Shown: in pieces, positions 25,484 through 34,775 of the stretch | How the letters are laid out: each line of letters opens with the position of its first letter | Position numbering within the stretch: position 1 is the first letter of the stretch | DNA from: an uncultured Collinsella sp. | Lineage (GTDB): Bacteria > Actinomycetota > Coriobacteriia > Coriobacteriales > Coriobacteriaceae | Reading direction: 5' to 3' | NCBI GenBank assembly: GCA_958403395.1 | Contig: CATXXF010000004.1 | Coordinates: 1 to 64,000 of the forward strand | DNA: 64,000 nt | Notes under the pieces: model-generated | What the model saw: the letters and a program-made list of their open reading frames with translations, nothing else | Database searches by the model: none | What the model was told of the DNA's origin: nothing | Program-made: the position numbers and the translations under genes

Positions 25484-26527
25484 TTAGCGCTTGCGGGGGA
25501 CGAGTTTGGTGCGTCGCAGGTGGATCATCTCGGCGGCGATGGAGATGGCGATCTCCTCGGGGTCCTCGGCCTCGATGGCAACGCCGATCGGAAGGTGCAG
25601 CTCGTCGATCTGGTCCTGCGTAAAGCCTTCCTGCTCCAGGCGGGCACGCACAAAGGCCGTCTTGCGGCGCGAACCCAGACAGCCCAGGTAGGCAGGCTTG
25701 GCGCGCATGGCCTGAATCACCACGTCGATATCGGACTTGTGACCCGCCGTGGCGACGACCACCAGGTCGCGCGGGCCGATGGGGCACTGCTTGCTCAGGC
25801 TCTTGTAGTCGACCAGACGACGGTCGTAGACACCGGGCACCCAATCGGGGGTCAGCGTGCCGGGGCGGTCGTCGCACGCCACGACGGCAAAGCCCGCCGC
25901 CGTGAGCACCCGCGCCGTCGCGGCGCCCACGTGGCCGCAGCCAAAGATATAGGTCAGGCCCTCGGGGCAGAGCGTCTCGATGTGCGCCGCGGGAATCTCA
26001 GAGGCAGCGTTGGTGTAGGTGACGTTACTCCCCTCCTCCACAAGTGAAAGCCCGGGGCAGCCCGCAATGGTATGGCTCGATGCCTCGCCATGGTACTCGG
26101 CCACATCGCCCTCGAGCGCGCTCGCGATAAACGGCTCAAAGTCGATGACGAAGTCGCCGATGCGCCGATAGACCAAGACGTCGGCAATTTCCTGGAACAA
26201 CGGTGCCTGGGTCGCATCCAGATGCAGATAGCACAGGCAGATGGCTCCGCCGCAGATCATGCCGGTATCGGAGTTCTCGCCGCCCATGGTGTAGCGGACC
26301 AGACGCGACTGTCCCGCGCTCAGGAGTTCGCGCGCCTCATCCAGCGCAAAGAGCTCAATCTTGCCGCCGCCGATAGTGCCCGCCTGGCTGCCGTCGGCAA
26401 AGACGGCCATCCAGGCGCCCACGCCGCGCGGCGACGACCCCGCCGTGCCGGCCACGACCACGAGCTCGCACGTCTCGCCAGCACGCAGGGCGGCAAGCGC
26501 CGCATTCACAACATCGAGCTTTTCCAT
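25484..26527 (-). CDS. XdhC/CoxI-family molybdenum hydroxylase maturation protein
   Basis: This 347-residue protein has the N-terminal XdhC_CoxI domain (VVVAGTAGSSPRGVGAWMAV, then GTIGGGKIE) and a C-terminal Rossmann domain (GLTYIFGCGHVGAATARVL) with YLGCLGSRRKTA. XdhC proteins bind the sulfurated molybdopterin cofactor and insert it into xanthine-dehydrogenase-type enzymes. It lies 9 bases after yqeB on the same strand, so the two are co-transcribed. Its client is probably the Mo enzyme at 49273. Ribosome site and length are normal. Confidence 0.88.
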   Translation of the reverse strand: MEKLDVVNAALAALRAGETCELVVVAGTAGSSPRGVGAWMAVFADGSQAGTIGGGKIELFALDEARELLSAGQSRLVRYTMGGENSDTGMICGGAICLCYLHLDATQAPLFQEIADVLVYRRIGDFVIDFEPFIASALEGDVAEYHGEASSHTIAGCPGLSLVEEGSNVTYTNAASEIPAAHIETLCPEGLTYIFGCGHVGAATARVLTAAGFAVVACDDRPGTLTPDWVPGVYDRRLVDYKSLSKQCPIGPRDLVVVATAGHKSDIDVVIQAMRAKPAYLGCLGSRRKTAFVRARLEQEGFTQDQIDELHLPIGVAIEAEDPEEIAISIAAEMIHLRRTKLVPRKR

Positions 26528-26536
26528 TGCCGCCTT

Positions 26537-27331
26537 CTATCCTCTAAAGATATCGGTGAGCATAGCGAGTGCCTCGAGCACGCCGCCGCCGACCGACGTC
26601 GCCTTGTCCGAAATGTAGTTGATATAGCTGGCATCGCCGCGCGGATCGACATCGGCGCATTTAAAGCCCTCGGTCACCTGCACGCCGTTCGCCAAAAGCC
26701 CGCGCAGACAGCCATCGATCTGCGTGCGCATGGGCGTATCGCCCGCGTAGCCAATCACGTCTCCGGCGCGCACGATGTCGCCGATTGCGCGGTCGGACCG
26801 AAACACGCCGGCGGCGGGGCTGTGGATAACACGCTCTTTGCCATAGCCAGCGATAATGCCCGGCACGCCCGTGTTGGGCTGGGGTGAACCTTGGGTAATG
26901 ACACGGCCCAGGAAATGCCCGCGCATGGTCTCGACCACGGCGTCGCAGTCAACCGGCGCGGTAAAGCCCGGCCCCACGGCGATGACGGCAGGAGCCATGT
27001 CGCGCGTGGTGCCCAAGTTACGCTTGGCCAGAATCGCGTCGACCACAGCCGCGGGTTTAAGCTCATCGAGCATCTTGGCCTGAGGGTCCACCACCACGGC
27101 GACATCCCCCGCTTGGGTAATCTCGAGCGCCTCAGCCGGCGTCCGCGCCAAGCGGGCGCGAATGCCCTCGACCTCGACCTCGCCCAAGCGAATGGCCTCG
27201 CAAAAGCTGACTGTGCGACGGATGCACGTGGGAACCGCGACATCGGCCATAACGACCGACACGCCGGCGCGCACCAAGCGAGCGGCGACGCCCGTGGCGA
27301 TATCGCCGGCGCCGCGAACATAAACGAGCAT
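26537..27331 (-). CDS. yqeB: Selenium-dependent molybdenum hydroxylase accessory protein YqeB
   Basis: This 264-residue protein starts MLVYVRGAGDIATGVAARLV, an N-terminal dinucleotide-binding-like motif, and contains AVGPGFTAPVDCDAVVETMR. It matches the EF2563/YqeB family, which co-occurs with selenium-dependent molybdenum hydroxylases. The exact reaction is not established; a role in selenium incorporation at the Mo cofactor is proposed for the family. GGGAGGTG lies upstream of the ATG. It is divergent from yqeC across a 102-base shared promoter region. Confidence 0.85.
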   Translation of the reverse strand: MLVYVRGAGDIATGVAARLVRAGVSVVMADVAVPTCIRRTVSFCEAIRLGEVEVEGIRARLARTPAEALEITQAGDVAVVVDPQAKMLDELKPAAVVDAILAKRNLGTTRDMAPAVIAVGPGFTAPVDCDAVVETMRGHFLGRVITQGSPQPNTGVPGIIAGYGKERVIHSPAAGVFRSDRAIGDIVRAGDVIGYAGDTPMRTQIDGCLRGLLANGVQVTEGFKCADVDPRGDASYINYISDKATSVGGGVLEALAMLTDIFRG

Positions 27332-27433
27332 TCCCGGGGCACCTCCCTGTGCTACGGTTTGAGCAGAGCAAAAGCGGTTCGACCGCTACTCTGATGATTA
27401 TTTATTATCACAGTATTATACGGCGGTGAACAG
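27332..27433. promoter_or_regulatory. Divergent promoter region between yqeB and yqeC
   Basis: AGCGGTTCGACCGCT (near 27373-27387) is a short dyad, and the AT-rich stretch to the right contains TATTAT at 27414-27419, a possible -10 for yqeC. A clear -35 was not identified. Confidence 0.4.
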
Positions 27434-28168
27434 ATGGAAACGGTTAGCGGCAATCTTGCCTCGGCGCTCAGGATCGAGCCGGGCATTACCGCGATTATCG
27501 GCAGCGGTGGCAAGTCGACCTTGCTAAAGACGCTCGGCCTTGAGCTTATGCGCGCTGGCGGCCGCGTGCTCCTCTGCACCACCACGCGCATGCTCCCCGT
27601 CGCCGGCGTGCCATGGGACGGGTCGAGCCGTCGCCTGGACGCCGCGCCCTGGAAGCCAGGTGCCCCACACGCTCCAGGCTGCACCTGCGAGGCCTGCGCG
27701 GGGCTTGTGCGGGGAAGCATCTGCCAGGCAGGCGTCTTGGACCCCCAGACGGGCAAGCTCTCCTCCCCTGCCGAGCCGCTCGACCAGCTGGCGCAGCGCT
27801 TTGACTACGTCCTGGCCGAGGCGGACGGCAGCAAGCGGCTCCCGCTCAAGGCCCACGCCGCCTGGGAGCCGGTGATTCCCTCTGGCACGGCCAACATCGT
27901 CTGGATCGTCGGCGCCTCAGGGCTCGGCAAGCCCATCCACGAAGCCGTCCACCGCCCCGAGCTCTTTTGCGAGCGTTGCGGCTGCGAGCTCACCGACATC
28001 GCCACGCCCGAGCGCGTCGCACAGGTGCTCAATGCCGAGATGCGGGTGATGGAACTCAGCACCGCACGCGTCATGCTCAACCAAGTCGACACGCTCAGCG
28101 ACCCCACGATGGCCGACCGCTTCGAGGCAGCCCTCGGCCGCCCCCTCATCGCCAGCAGCCTCAAGTAG
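27434..28168 (+). CDS. yqeC: Putative selenium-dependent hydroxylase accessory protein YqeC
   Basis: This 244-residue protein contains a P-loop, IIGSGGKSTLLKTLGLELMR, followed by GGRVLLCTTTRM, and later DYVLAEADGSKRLPLKAH, as in the YqeC family found with YqeB and selenium-dependent Mo hydroxylases. A cysteine-rich insert, PHAPGCTCEACAGLVRGSIC, at about residues 78-97 could bind a metal. It is the only plus-strand gene among the accessory genes. A perfect palindrome follows its stop. The molecular role is unknown. Confidence 0.82.
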   Translation: METVSGNLASALRIEPGITAIIGSGGKSTLLKTLGLELMRAGGRVLLCTTTRMLPVAGVPWDGSSRRLDAAPWKPGAPHAPGCTCEACAGLVRGSICQAGVLDPQTGKLSSPAEPLDQLAQRFDYVLAEADGSKRLPLKAHAAWEPVIPSGTANIVWIVGASGLGKPIHEAVHRPELFCERCGCELTDIATPERVAQVLNAEMRVMELSTARVMLNQVDTLSDPTMADRFEAALGRPLIASSLK

Positions 28169-28183
28169 CCGGCCCCATCTCCT

Positions 28184-28252
28184 CAGTTGCGGTGAAATAC
28201 GGACTGTTTGGCCGCCCGACGGCCGCAAACAGTCCGTATTTCACCGCAACTG
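28184..28252. repeat. GTGAAATAC-type palindromic repeat, copy 2 (perfect)
   Basis: CAGTTGCGGTGAAATACGGA to TTTG (28184-28210) is exactly reverse-complementary to 28226-28252, 27 bp per arm, and the loop region extends the pairing with GCCG/CGGC. It lies between the convergent yqeC and hydantoinase genes and may end both transcripts, though there is no T run. Confidence 0.88.
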
Positions 28253-28277
28253 CGGAGGGGACACGGCATCTTTGCTG

Positions 28278-29645
28278 CTAGCGGGGCACGTAGCGGCCGG
28301 GCTGGGCTCCGGTGGGCTCGCCGTCGCGCGCGGCCAGCACGCCGTTCACAAACACAGCCTTGGCGCGGCTGTGCGCCTCAAAGCCCTCGAGCGGCGTGTA
28401 GTCCACGGCCTGATGCTGCGTCGCGGCGCTGATCGTCCAGCGCGCCTTGGGATCCCACACGCACACGTCGGCATCGGAGCCCTCGGCAAGACATCCCTTG
28501 CGCGGATACATGCCAAAGACGCGCGCCGGATTCTCGCTCATCAAGCGGCACAGATCCTCAGGACCCAGCTGCCCCTCAAAGCTCGTAGCGATCGCGACGG
28601 GGCGATGCTCCACACCGGGTCCGCCGTTGGGAATCGCGCGGAAGTCGTCGCGCCCGCGGTCCTTTTGCCCGTGCAGGTTAAAGCTGCAGTGATCGGTCGC
28701 GATAGTATCGATCTCGCCGGCCACAAGCGCCTCGCGCAGGGCCGCACGGTCACCCGCATGGCGCAGCGGCGGGCTCATCACATATTTGGCGCCCGCAAAG
28801 CCGTCCTCGCCCTGCTCCAAATAGCACGTATCGTCGAGCATCAGATACTGAGGGCAGGTCTCGACATAGATATTCTTCTGCCCGCGCGCCTTGGCGGCAC
28901 GGATGGCCTCGAGCCCCAGCTTGGTCGAAAGGTGCACCACGTTGACCGGTGCGTCGCCGGCCAGGTGCGCCAGGTATAGCAGACGGCTCACTGCCTCGGC
29001 CTCGCACACATCCGGACGGCTGAGCGCATGGCCCTCGGGCCCGTGGATACCCTGCTCAAACACGCGCTTCTGCAGCTCATTCACCAGCGTACCGTTCTCG
29101 CAATGCACGCACAGGATACCGCCAATACGCTTGAGCTCCTCGAGCACCTCGAGCGTCTCGGCATCGTCCAGGCGCAAATGATCGTAGGCAAAGTAGGTCT
29201 TAAACGACGATACGCCCGCCTCGCGCATAGCCGAAAGATCGGCGCGGTTGCGCTCATTCCACTCGGCGAGTGCCATATGAAAGGCGTAGTTGGCCGTGCA
29301 GGTTCCGTCGGCACGGCGATGCCACTCGGCAAGGGCGTCGGGCATGGTCACGCCGCGATCGGCCGTCGCGTAGTCCACGATGGTCGTCGTACCGCCGCAG
29401 GCAGCCGCGCACGTGCCGGTCTCAAAGCTATCGGCCGTCCAATCCATGCCGGTCCAGCACTGCATGTGCGTGTGGCCGTCGATAAAGCCGGGAAACACCC
29501 AGCAGCCCGTGGCATCCTCGACGGTATCGCCCTCGGCAGGCTCAATCGCCGCGGCGATCCGCACGATCTTATCGCCATCCATGGCAAGATCGGCGTGGCG
29601 AAGCCCCTGTGGCGTCACGAGCGCGCCGTTTTTGATGATGATCAT
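28278..29645 (-). CDS. Dihydropyrimidinase/hydantoinase-type amidohydrolase
   Basis: This 455-residue cyclic amidase has the metal motif GFIDGHTHMQC, the probable carbamylated lysine in SSFKTYFAYDH, and later histidines in VNVVHLST and TIATDHCSFN. It hydrolyses cyclic ureides and in this context corresponds to HyuA/YgeZ of the selenium-linked purine cluster, opening a ring of a purine-derived intermediate. It starts 9 bases after the MocA-like gene, in one transcript. A hydantoinase, an allantoinase or a dihydropyrimidinase activity cannot be distinguished from sequence alone. Confidence 0.9.
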   Translation of the reverse strand: MIIIKNGALVTPQGLRHADLAMDGDKIVRIAAAIEPAEGDTVEDATGCWVFPGFIDGHTHMQCWTGMDWTADSFETGTCAAACGGTTTIVDYATADRGVTMPDALAEWHRRADGTCTANYAFHMALAEWNERNRADLSAMREAGVSSFKTYFAYDHLRLDDAETLEVLEELKRIGGILCVHCENGTLVNELQKRVFEQGIHGPEGHALSRPDVCEAEAVSRLLYLAHLAGDAPVNVVHLSTKLGLEAIRAAKARGQKNIYVETCPQYLMLDDTCYLEQGEDGFAGAKYVMSPPLRHAGDRAALREALVAGEIDTIATDHCSFNLHGQKDRGRDDFRAIPNGGPGVEHRPVAIATSFEGQLGPEDLCRLMSENPARVFGMYPRKGCLAEGSDADVCVWDPKARWTISAATQHQAVDYTPLEGFEAHSRAKAVFVNGVLAARDGEPTGAQPGRYVPR

Positions 29646-29654
29646 AATTGCTCC

Positions 29655-30269
29655 TTATTGATTGATGCAGTTGGCCACGCGATCAAAATACGAGCAGGCG
29701 GCGATATGCTCCGTTATGCGTTGCTGTCCCTTGGCGGTATCGACGTCCCACAGCTCGTAGGCACGCGCCTCGACCAGCATCACGTCGGTACGGTCCTTGA
29801 GGATCGAACCGCCGCCGTCCTTGCCCTCAAGACACATAAGCGCATCGAATAGTTCCGCCGGAAAGAGCACCGGGCTCGAAGGCTCACCGTTGCACGCAAG
29901 ACGCACCGGATGCTTGCGGCCACGCTCGTCAAATGCACGAACCATGGCCTCAAAAGAATCCGAACTCACGAGCGGCTGGTCGCCCGGCAAAAAGAGGCAT
30001 CCTTTCCAGTCGCGTTCGACTCCCCACGAAAGGCCCGCACGGACACTTTCGCTGCGCAGCTCGCCATCGTGCAGCACGCACGGGCAATGCTTGTCCTCGC
30101 AAATCTGGGCGACCTCGGGCCAACGCGTCGAAACCACGACGTCAAAGCCCCGGGGAACCGAATCGATGGTCCGGGCAATCAGCGGCTCGCCATAGATATC
30201 GGCAAGCATCTTGTTAGAGCCAAACCGCTTGCCCTCGCCCGAAGCCATAATGACGCATCCAAGTTTCAT
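29655..30269 (-). CDS. Molybdenum cofactor cytidylyltransferase-like protein (MocA/YgfJ)
   Basis: This 204-residue nucleotidyltransferase starts MKLGCVIMASGEGKRFGSNK, the MobA/MocA signature, followed by GCLFLPGDQPLVSSDSFEAM with the metal aspartate. It would cytidylylate or guanylylate molybdopterin for the hydroxylase at 49273. I chose the start at 30269, where an AGGGGGG ribosome site precedes it; a longer frame to 30323 lacks one. A terminator separates it from ygeW upstream. Confidence 0.85.
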   Translation of the reverse strand: MKLGCVIMASGEGKRFGSNKMLADIYGEPLIARTIDSVPRGFDVVVSTRWPEVAQICEDKHCPCVLHDGELRSESVRAGLSWGVERDWKGCLFLPGDQPLVSSDSFEAMVRAFDERGRKHPVRLACNGEPSSPVLFPAELFDALMCLEGKDGGGSILKDRTDVMLVEARAYELWDVDTAKGQQRITEHIAACSYFDRVANCINQ

Positions 30270-30356
30270 GGTGATACCCCCCCTGAAACCATCGTACCCA
30301 TAACTCGCGCCGCGGGCATCCACATCGAAAGCGCTTATCCCGCACGCCCGCGATGC

Positions 30357-30396
30357 AAAAAAGGGGCACCCCGCCGGTTGGCAGAGCGCCCCCTTT
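30357..30396 (-). terminator. Terminator after ygeW
   Basis: On the minus strand AAAGGGG...CCCCTTTTTT closes a GC-rich hairpin between ygeW and the MocA-like gene, ending in at least six T. The loop itself can fold (GCC/GGC). Confidence 0.75.
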
Positions 30397-30419
30397 ACAT
30401 GGCTTACCTCAACCCGGCT

Positions 30420-31622
30420 TTAGGCCTGGAGCCAACGGGCGGTGTTGCGCTCGTCGAGGGCCTTGAGGGTAGCGGCGGGATCGGCAACCTTCTGCAGGAA
30501 CATCATGGCAGCGATGGCGTACGGCTTGTAGCTGGCCTCCTTGTACATGCCCACGCGGTGCATGTCGAAGACGTCGGCGTTGACCTCGCCGTGCTCGCAG
30601 GAGACACCGGAAATATCGGCGGGCAGCGGATGCATAAAGATGGTGTCCTGGCCGTTGGCAGTCTTCTCCATGAGCTCGGTCGTGGAGCACCAATCCTGAT
30701 GCGTAGCGTTCTGAGCGAGCAGCTCCTTCTCGAGCGCAGCGATGCCGGCGTCGTCGCCCTCGGCGTACAGGTTGGTACGCTTCTCCATGGCGGCAAACGG
30801 AGCCCAGCTCTTGGGGATCACGATGTCGGCGCCCTCGAAGGCCTCGGCCATGGTGCTGACCTGCTTAAAGGTGGTGCCGGACTCGGCGGCATAGCCCTTG
30901 GCGCGCTCGACGACCTCGGGCATGAGATCGTAGCCCTCGGGGTGAGCCAGGGTGACGTCCATGCCAAAGCGGGGCAGCAGGCTGATCAGCGACTGCGGGC
31001 AGGACAGCGGCTTGCCGTAAGAGGGCGAATAGGCCCAGGTGACGGCAACCTTCTTGCCCTTGAGGTTCTCGAGGCCGCCAAACTCGTTGATGAGGTAGAG
31101 CATGTCAGCAGAGGACTGCGTGGGATGGTCGGAATCGGACTGCAGGGAGATGAGCGTGGGACGGTGATCCAGAACGCCGTCCTCGTAAGCCTGCTGGACA
31201 GACTCGGAGACCTCGGCCATGTAGGCGTCGCCCTTGCCGATGTACATGTCATCGCGGATGCCGATGACGTCGGCCATGAAGGAGATCATGGTAGCGGTCT
31301 CGCGGACGGTCTCGCCGTGAGCGATCTGGGACTTCTTCTCGTCCAGGTCCTGCAGCTCAAGGCCGAGCAGGTTGGCGGCCTTAGAGAAGGAGAAGCGCGT
31401 ACGGGTGGAGTTGTCGCGGAACAGGGAGACGGCCAGACCCGAGTCGAAGATCTTGGACGAGACGTTGTTCTCGCGCAGCTCGCGCAGGGCGTCGGCGACG
31501 ATGTAGAGAGCCTTGAGCTCATCGGTGGTCTTGTCCCAAGTGTGCAGGAAGTCGCTGCCGTACATACCCTTAAAATCGAGGCCGTTCAGCTGCTCGACGA
31601 GCTCGGTAAACTTAGCGTCCAT
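30420..31622 (-). CDS. ygeW: Knotted carbamoyltransferase YgeW
   Basis: This 400-residue protein belongs to the aspartate/ornithine carbamoyltransferase superfamily. FRDNSTRTRFSFSKAANLLG carries the carbamoyl-phosphate-binding STRTR motif, SDHPTQSSADML follows, and the C-terminal part has HPLPADI. YgeW is distinguished by a knotted fold; its substrate is not settled. It is the typical companion of ygeX and ygeY. The start MDAKFTEL has AAAGGAC upstream. A gap of 201 bases to ygeY contains a CCGGGG/CCCCGG hairpin. Confidence 0.92.
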   Translation of the reverse strand: MDAKFTELVEQLNGLDFKGMYGSDFLHTWDKTTDELKALYIVADALRELRENNVSSKIFDSGLAVSLFRDNSTRTRFSFSKAANLLGLELQDLDEKKSQIAHGETVRETATMISFMADVIGIRDDMYIGKGDAYMAEVSESVQQAYEDGVLDHRPTLISLQSDSDHPTQSSADMLYLINEFGGLENLKGKKVAVTWAYSPSYGKPLSCPQSLISLLPRFGMDVTLAHPEGYDLMPEVVERAKGYAAESGTTFKQVSTMAEAFEGADIVIPKSWAPFAAMEKRTNLYAEGDDAGIAALEKELLAQNATHQDWCSTTELMEKTANGQDTIFMHPLPADISGVSCEHGEVNADVFDMHRVGMYKEASYKPYAIAAMMFLQKVADPAATLKALDERNTARWLQA

Positions 31623-31823
31623 GGAAATGTCCTTTCTAAAGATGAAACGATCGCAATGAGTAGATGTGCTCCGGCATGCGCGTGTGGCCAGAACATGCAG
31701 AGCACCATGACGAGGACCCGCCACCGTTGAGGAAGCATGGGAGATAACGACCGCGGGCCCCAAGTCAACAGGGGGTGCCGGGGACACGAGCGGCCCCCGG
31801 CTCAACAAAATCGAGGAATGGGA

Positions 31824-33209
31824 CTAATCGATCTTGTTGTTGGTCAGACCGGCGCGGAACACGGTGGCGTCGCCATCGGCCTGGCTCGGATCGTAGAGGT
31901 TCAGGGCAGCCACGTACATGGCGGCAGCGGTGACCAGGTCGTCCTTGTAGGTGACCTCGTTGGGAGCGTGAGCCTGAGACTCGGCACCCGGGCCAAAGCC
32001 CACGCAGGGGATGCCGTAGCGGCCCTGGATGGAAACGCAGTTCGTGGAGAAGGTCCACTTGTCGCACAGCGGGCGACCGGTGCGCTTGTCCATGCTGGGC
32101 TCGCAGCCGATGCGCTCGTCACCAAACATGGCCTTGTGGGCGTCGACGAGAGCCTTGACGTGCGGAGCGGTCTCCTTGTTGATCCACGTGGGGAAGTAAG
32201 CCTCGGTCTCGTAGACCTCGCCGGTCCAGGACGGACGGTCGTACATGTACATGGAGACCTTCACGTCGTCGCCGTACTTCTTGGCGGCCGGCAGGCTACG
32301 GATCTCGTCCAGGCAGGACTCCCAGGTCTCACCAGCGGTCATGCGACGGTCGATGGAGATGGCGCAGGAATCGGCCACGGCGCAACGGCTGGGGCTGGTG
32401 TAGAAAATCTGGCTGACGGTGCAGGTGCCGCGGCCCAGGAAGCGGGCATCCTCAAAGTGCTCGGGGTTGTACTTGGGGTCAAGCATCTTGACGAGACCCT
32501 TGATGTCGGTCGACTCGTCGCAGCCGTTGTTGTTGAGGGCGCGGACGTCGGCGATGATGTCGGCCATCTTGTAGATGGCGTTGTCGCCGCGGTCGGGAGC
32601 GGAGCCGTGGCAGGAGGTACCGTGAACGTCAACGCGGATCTCCATGCGGCCGCGGTGACCGCGGTAGATGCCGCCGTCGGTGGGCTCGGTGGAAATGACA
32701 AACTCGGGCTTAATGCCGTCCTTGTTGTAGATGTACTGCCAGCACATGCCGTCGCAGTCCTCTTCCTGGACGGTGCCGACAACCATAATCTTGTAGCCCT
32801 CGGGGATGAGGCCCATGTCCTTCATCATCTTGGCAGCGTAGGTAGCAGAAGCCATGCCGCCCTCCTGGTCGGAGCCGCCGCGGCCGTAGATGATCTCATC
32901 GGTCTCGTAGCCCTCATAGGGATCGGCATCCCAGTTCTCGATGTTGCCGATGCCGACGGTGTCGATGTGGGAGTCGATGGCGATAATCTTGTCGCCCTCG
33001 CCCATAAAGCCCATGACGTTGCCCAGGCCGTCGACCTTGACCTCGTCATAGCCAAGGCTCTCCATCTCGGCCTTGATGCAGGCAACAACCTCACCCTCCT
33101 CGCAGGACTCAGAGGGATGGCCAATCATTGCGCGAAGAAAACGCGTCATATCAGCACGGTGGGACTCAGCAGCAGCCTTGATAGCGTCGAAATCGAGTTC
33201 TTTAGCCAT
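31824..33209 (-). CDS. ygeY: YgeY-family selenium metabolism-linked hydrolase (M20 peptidase superfamily)
   Basis: This 461-residue M20-type metallohydrolase has the metal motifs IIAIDSHIDTVGIGN (His, Asp), IYGRGGSDQEGGMASA (Asp) and VQEEDCDGMCW (Glu pair). YgeY is found almost only with the selenium-linked purine cluster and probably hydrolyses an amide bond in a ring-opened intermediate. It lies between dpaL and ygeW on the same strand. Confidence 0.92.
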   Translation of the reverse strand: MAKELDFDAIKAAAESHRADMTRFLRAMIGHPSESCEEGEVVACIKAEMESLGYDEVKVDGLGNVMGFMGEGDKIIAIDSHIDTVGIGNIENWDADPYEGYETDEIIYGRGGSDQEGGMASATYAAKMMKDMGLIPEGYKIMVVGTVQEEDCDGMCWQYIYNKDGIKPEFVISTEPTDGGIYRGHRGRMEIRVDVHGTSCHGSAPDRGDNAIYKMADIIADVRALNNNGCDESTDIKGLVKMLDPKYNPEHFEDARFLGRGTCTVSQIFYTSPSRCAVADSCAISIDRRMTAGETWESCLDEIRSLPAAKKYGDDVKVSMYMYDRPSWTGEVYETEAYFPTWINKETAPHVKALVDAHKAMFGDERIGCEPSMDKRTGRPLCDKWTFSTNCVSIQGRYGIPCVGFGPGAESQAHAPNEVTYKDDLVTAAAMYVAALNLYDPSQADGDATVFRAGLTNNKID

Positions 33210-33283
33210 TGTTCATAACCTTTCAAACGAAGGAATCTACCTGTGAGGTGGCGGAGCGATACCTATTTAATCCGCCCCAACGA

Positions 33284-34498
33284 TTAGCAAGTGGGATATT
33301 CGCCTTCCCAAACAATACGGCGATACTGGTCGGGATCCGTATCGCCCTCGGTGGAGAAGCAGAGCACGGAGCTCGTCTTGTCCAGGCCGATGAGCTCCTT
33401 GAGCTCGGCGTACTCGGGATCGAGCATGAGGGTCTCGACCAGGCCAGTGGTCACCGCGCCGGACTCGCCGGAGATGACGCGCGGGTCGCCCTTCTCGGGG
33501 GCGCCCAGGGTGCGCATGCCGCGAGCGGTGACCCAGTCGGGGCAGGACACGAAGGCGGTGGCATGGTTGCGCAGGATATCCCAGCCCAGGATGTTGGGCT
33601 CGCCGCAGCACAGACCGGCCATGATGGAGGGCATGTCACCGTCCACGATGCGCGGATCGCCGTCGCCGGCGGCAGCGCCCTTGTACAGGCAGGCGGCAGG
33701 CGCGCACTCGACCACGACGAAGGTGGGCGGGTTATCGGGATACAGGTTGGTGAAGTAGCCCACCACGGCGCCGGCGAGCGAACCCACGCCAGCCTGGACA
33801 AACACGTGCGTCGGGCGGTTGATGGCCATCTCGCGCAGCTGCTCGGCAGCCTCGGAAGCCATGGTGCCGTAACCCTCCATGATCCAGGACGGGATCTTCT
33901 CGTAGCCCTCCCAGGCGGTGTCCTGAACGATTACGCCGCGCTCGCAGGCGTCAGCCTCGGCGGCGGCCATGCGCACGCACTCGTCGTAGTTGACCTCTTC
34001 GATGGTCACCGTGGCGCCCTCGGCGGCGATGTTATCGAAGCGGGGCTTGGTAGAACCCTTGGGCATGTGCACGACGGCCTTCTGGCCCAGCTTGTTGGCA
34101 GCCCATGCCACGCCGCGACCATGGTTGCCGTCGGTGGCGGTAAAGAAGGTAGCCTGGCCAAAGTCTTTGGCAAGCTGATCGGAGGTCAGGTAATCGAAGG
34201 TGCAGTCGGCAACGTCCTTGCCGGTCTCGTCGGCAATGTAGTTGGCCATGGCAAACGAGCCGCCCAGAACCTTAAAGGCGTTGAGGCCAAAGCGATAGCT
34301 CTCGTCCTTAACGCACAGGTTGGACAGACCCAGACGCGCAGCCTGGCCGTCCAGGCGGGCAAGCGGGGTGACGGTATATTGAGGGAACGACTGGTGGAAG
34401 GCACGGGCCTTCTTCACGTGGTCGAGACTCATGATTCCCAAGTGCTTGTCATCGCTCTTGGGCATCGTGTTGCCCGCCCACTGGATCTTATCGGCCAT
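33284..34498 (-). CDS. dpaL: Diaminopropionate ammonia-lyase (YgeX)
   Basis: This 404-residue PLP enzyme converts 2,3-diaminopropionate to pyruvate and ammonia. The Schiff-base lysine is in RFGLNAFKVLGGSFAMANYI, and TDGNHGRGVAWAANKLGQKA is the substrate-binding loop of the family. 2,3-diaminopropionate is the proposed final intermediate of the anaerobic purine pathway that runs with YgeY and YgeW. It is the first gene of the transcript (minus strand) and divergent from the YheO-type regulator across a 277-base region containing an inverted repeat. Confidence 0.94.
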   Translation of the reverse strand: MADKIQWAGNTMPKSDDKHLGIMSLDHVKKARAFHQSFPQYTVTPLARLDGQAARLGLSNLCVKDESYRFGLNAFKVLGGSFAMANYIADETGKDVADCTFDYLTSDQLAKDFGQATFFTATDGNHGRGVAWAANKLGQKAVVHMPKGSTKPRFDNIAAEGATVTIEEVNYDECVRMAAAEADACERGVIVQDTAWEGYEKIPSWIMEGYGTMASEAAEQLREMAINRPTHVFVQAGVGSLAGAVVGYFTNLYPDNPPTFVVVECAPAACLYKGAAAGDGDPRIVDGDMPSIMAGLCCGEPNILGWDILRNHATAFVSCPDWVTARGMRTLGAPEKGDPRVISGESGAVTTGLVETLMLDPEYAELKELIGLDKTSSVLCFSTEGDTDPDQYRRIVWEGEYPTC

Positions 34499-34775
34499 AC
34501 GGTGAACTCCTTAAGTCCTCTCTTGCCGGCCCCCGCATACGCGTTTCAGCCCGATCCCATTCACACGGCTGAACTTTTATGTGGATGCCAAACAAAAAGT
34601 TTGTTAGTAATGTTCTATCACACTTTTTGATTGGCATACCTAACGAATTGTTTGTTGCCGTAATCGGTACTTTTTCGCCGCCGAACGGTCACACAACGCA
34701 GCGACGCTTTCGTTATTTGCGAACAGGTGTGGTTTATGGCACAGTGAGCCCAAACTAATTTTTAGGAAGGTACCC
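34499..34775. promoter_or_regulatory. Divergent control region between dpaL and its putative regulator
   Basis: ATGCCAAACAAAAAGT (34584-34599) and ACTTTTTGATTGGCAT (34621-34636) form an inverted repeat, 15 of 16 positions matching with a 21-base spacer. Nested next to it, GTTTGTTAG and CTAACGAA form a second dyad. TTCAGCC/GGCTGAA near 34546-34574 is a further hairpin. These are candidate binding sites for the adjacent YheO-type regulator. Confidence 0.6.
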
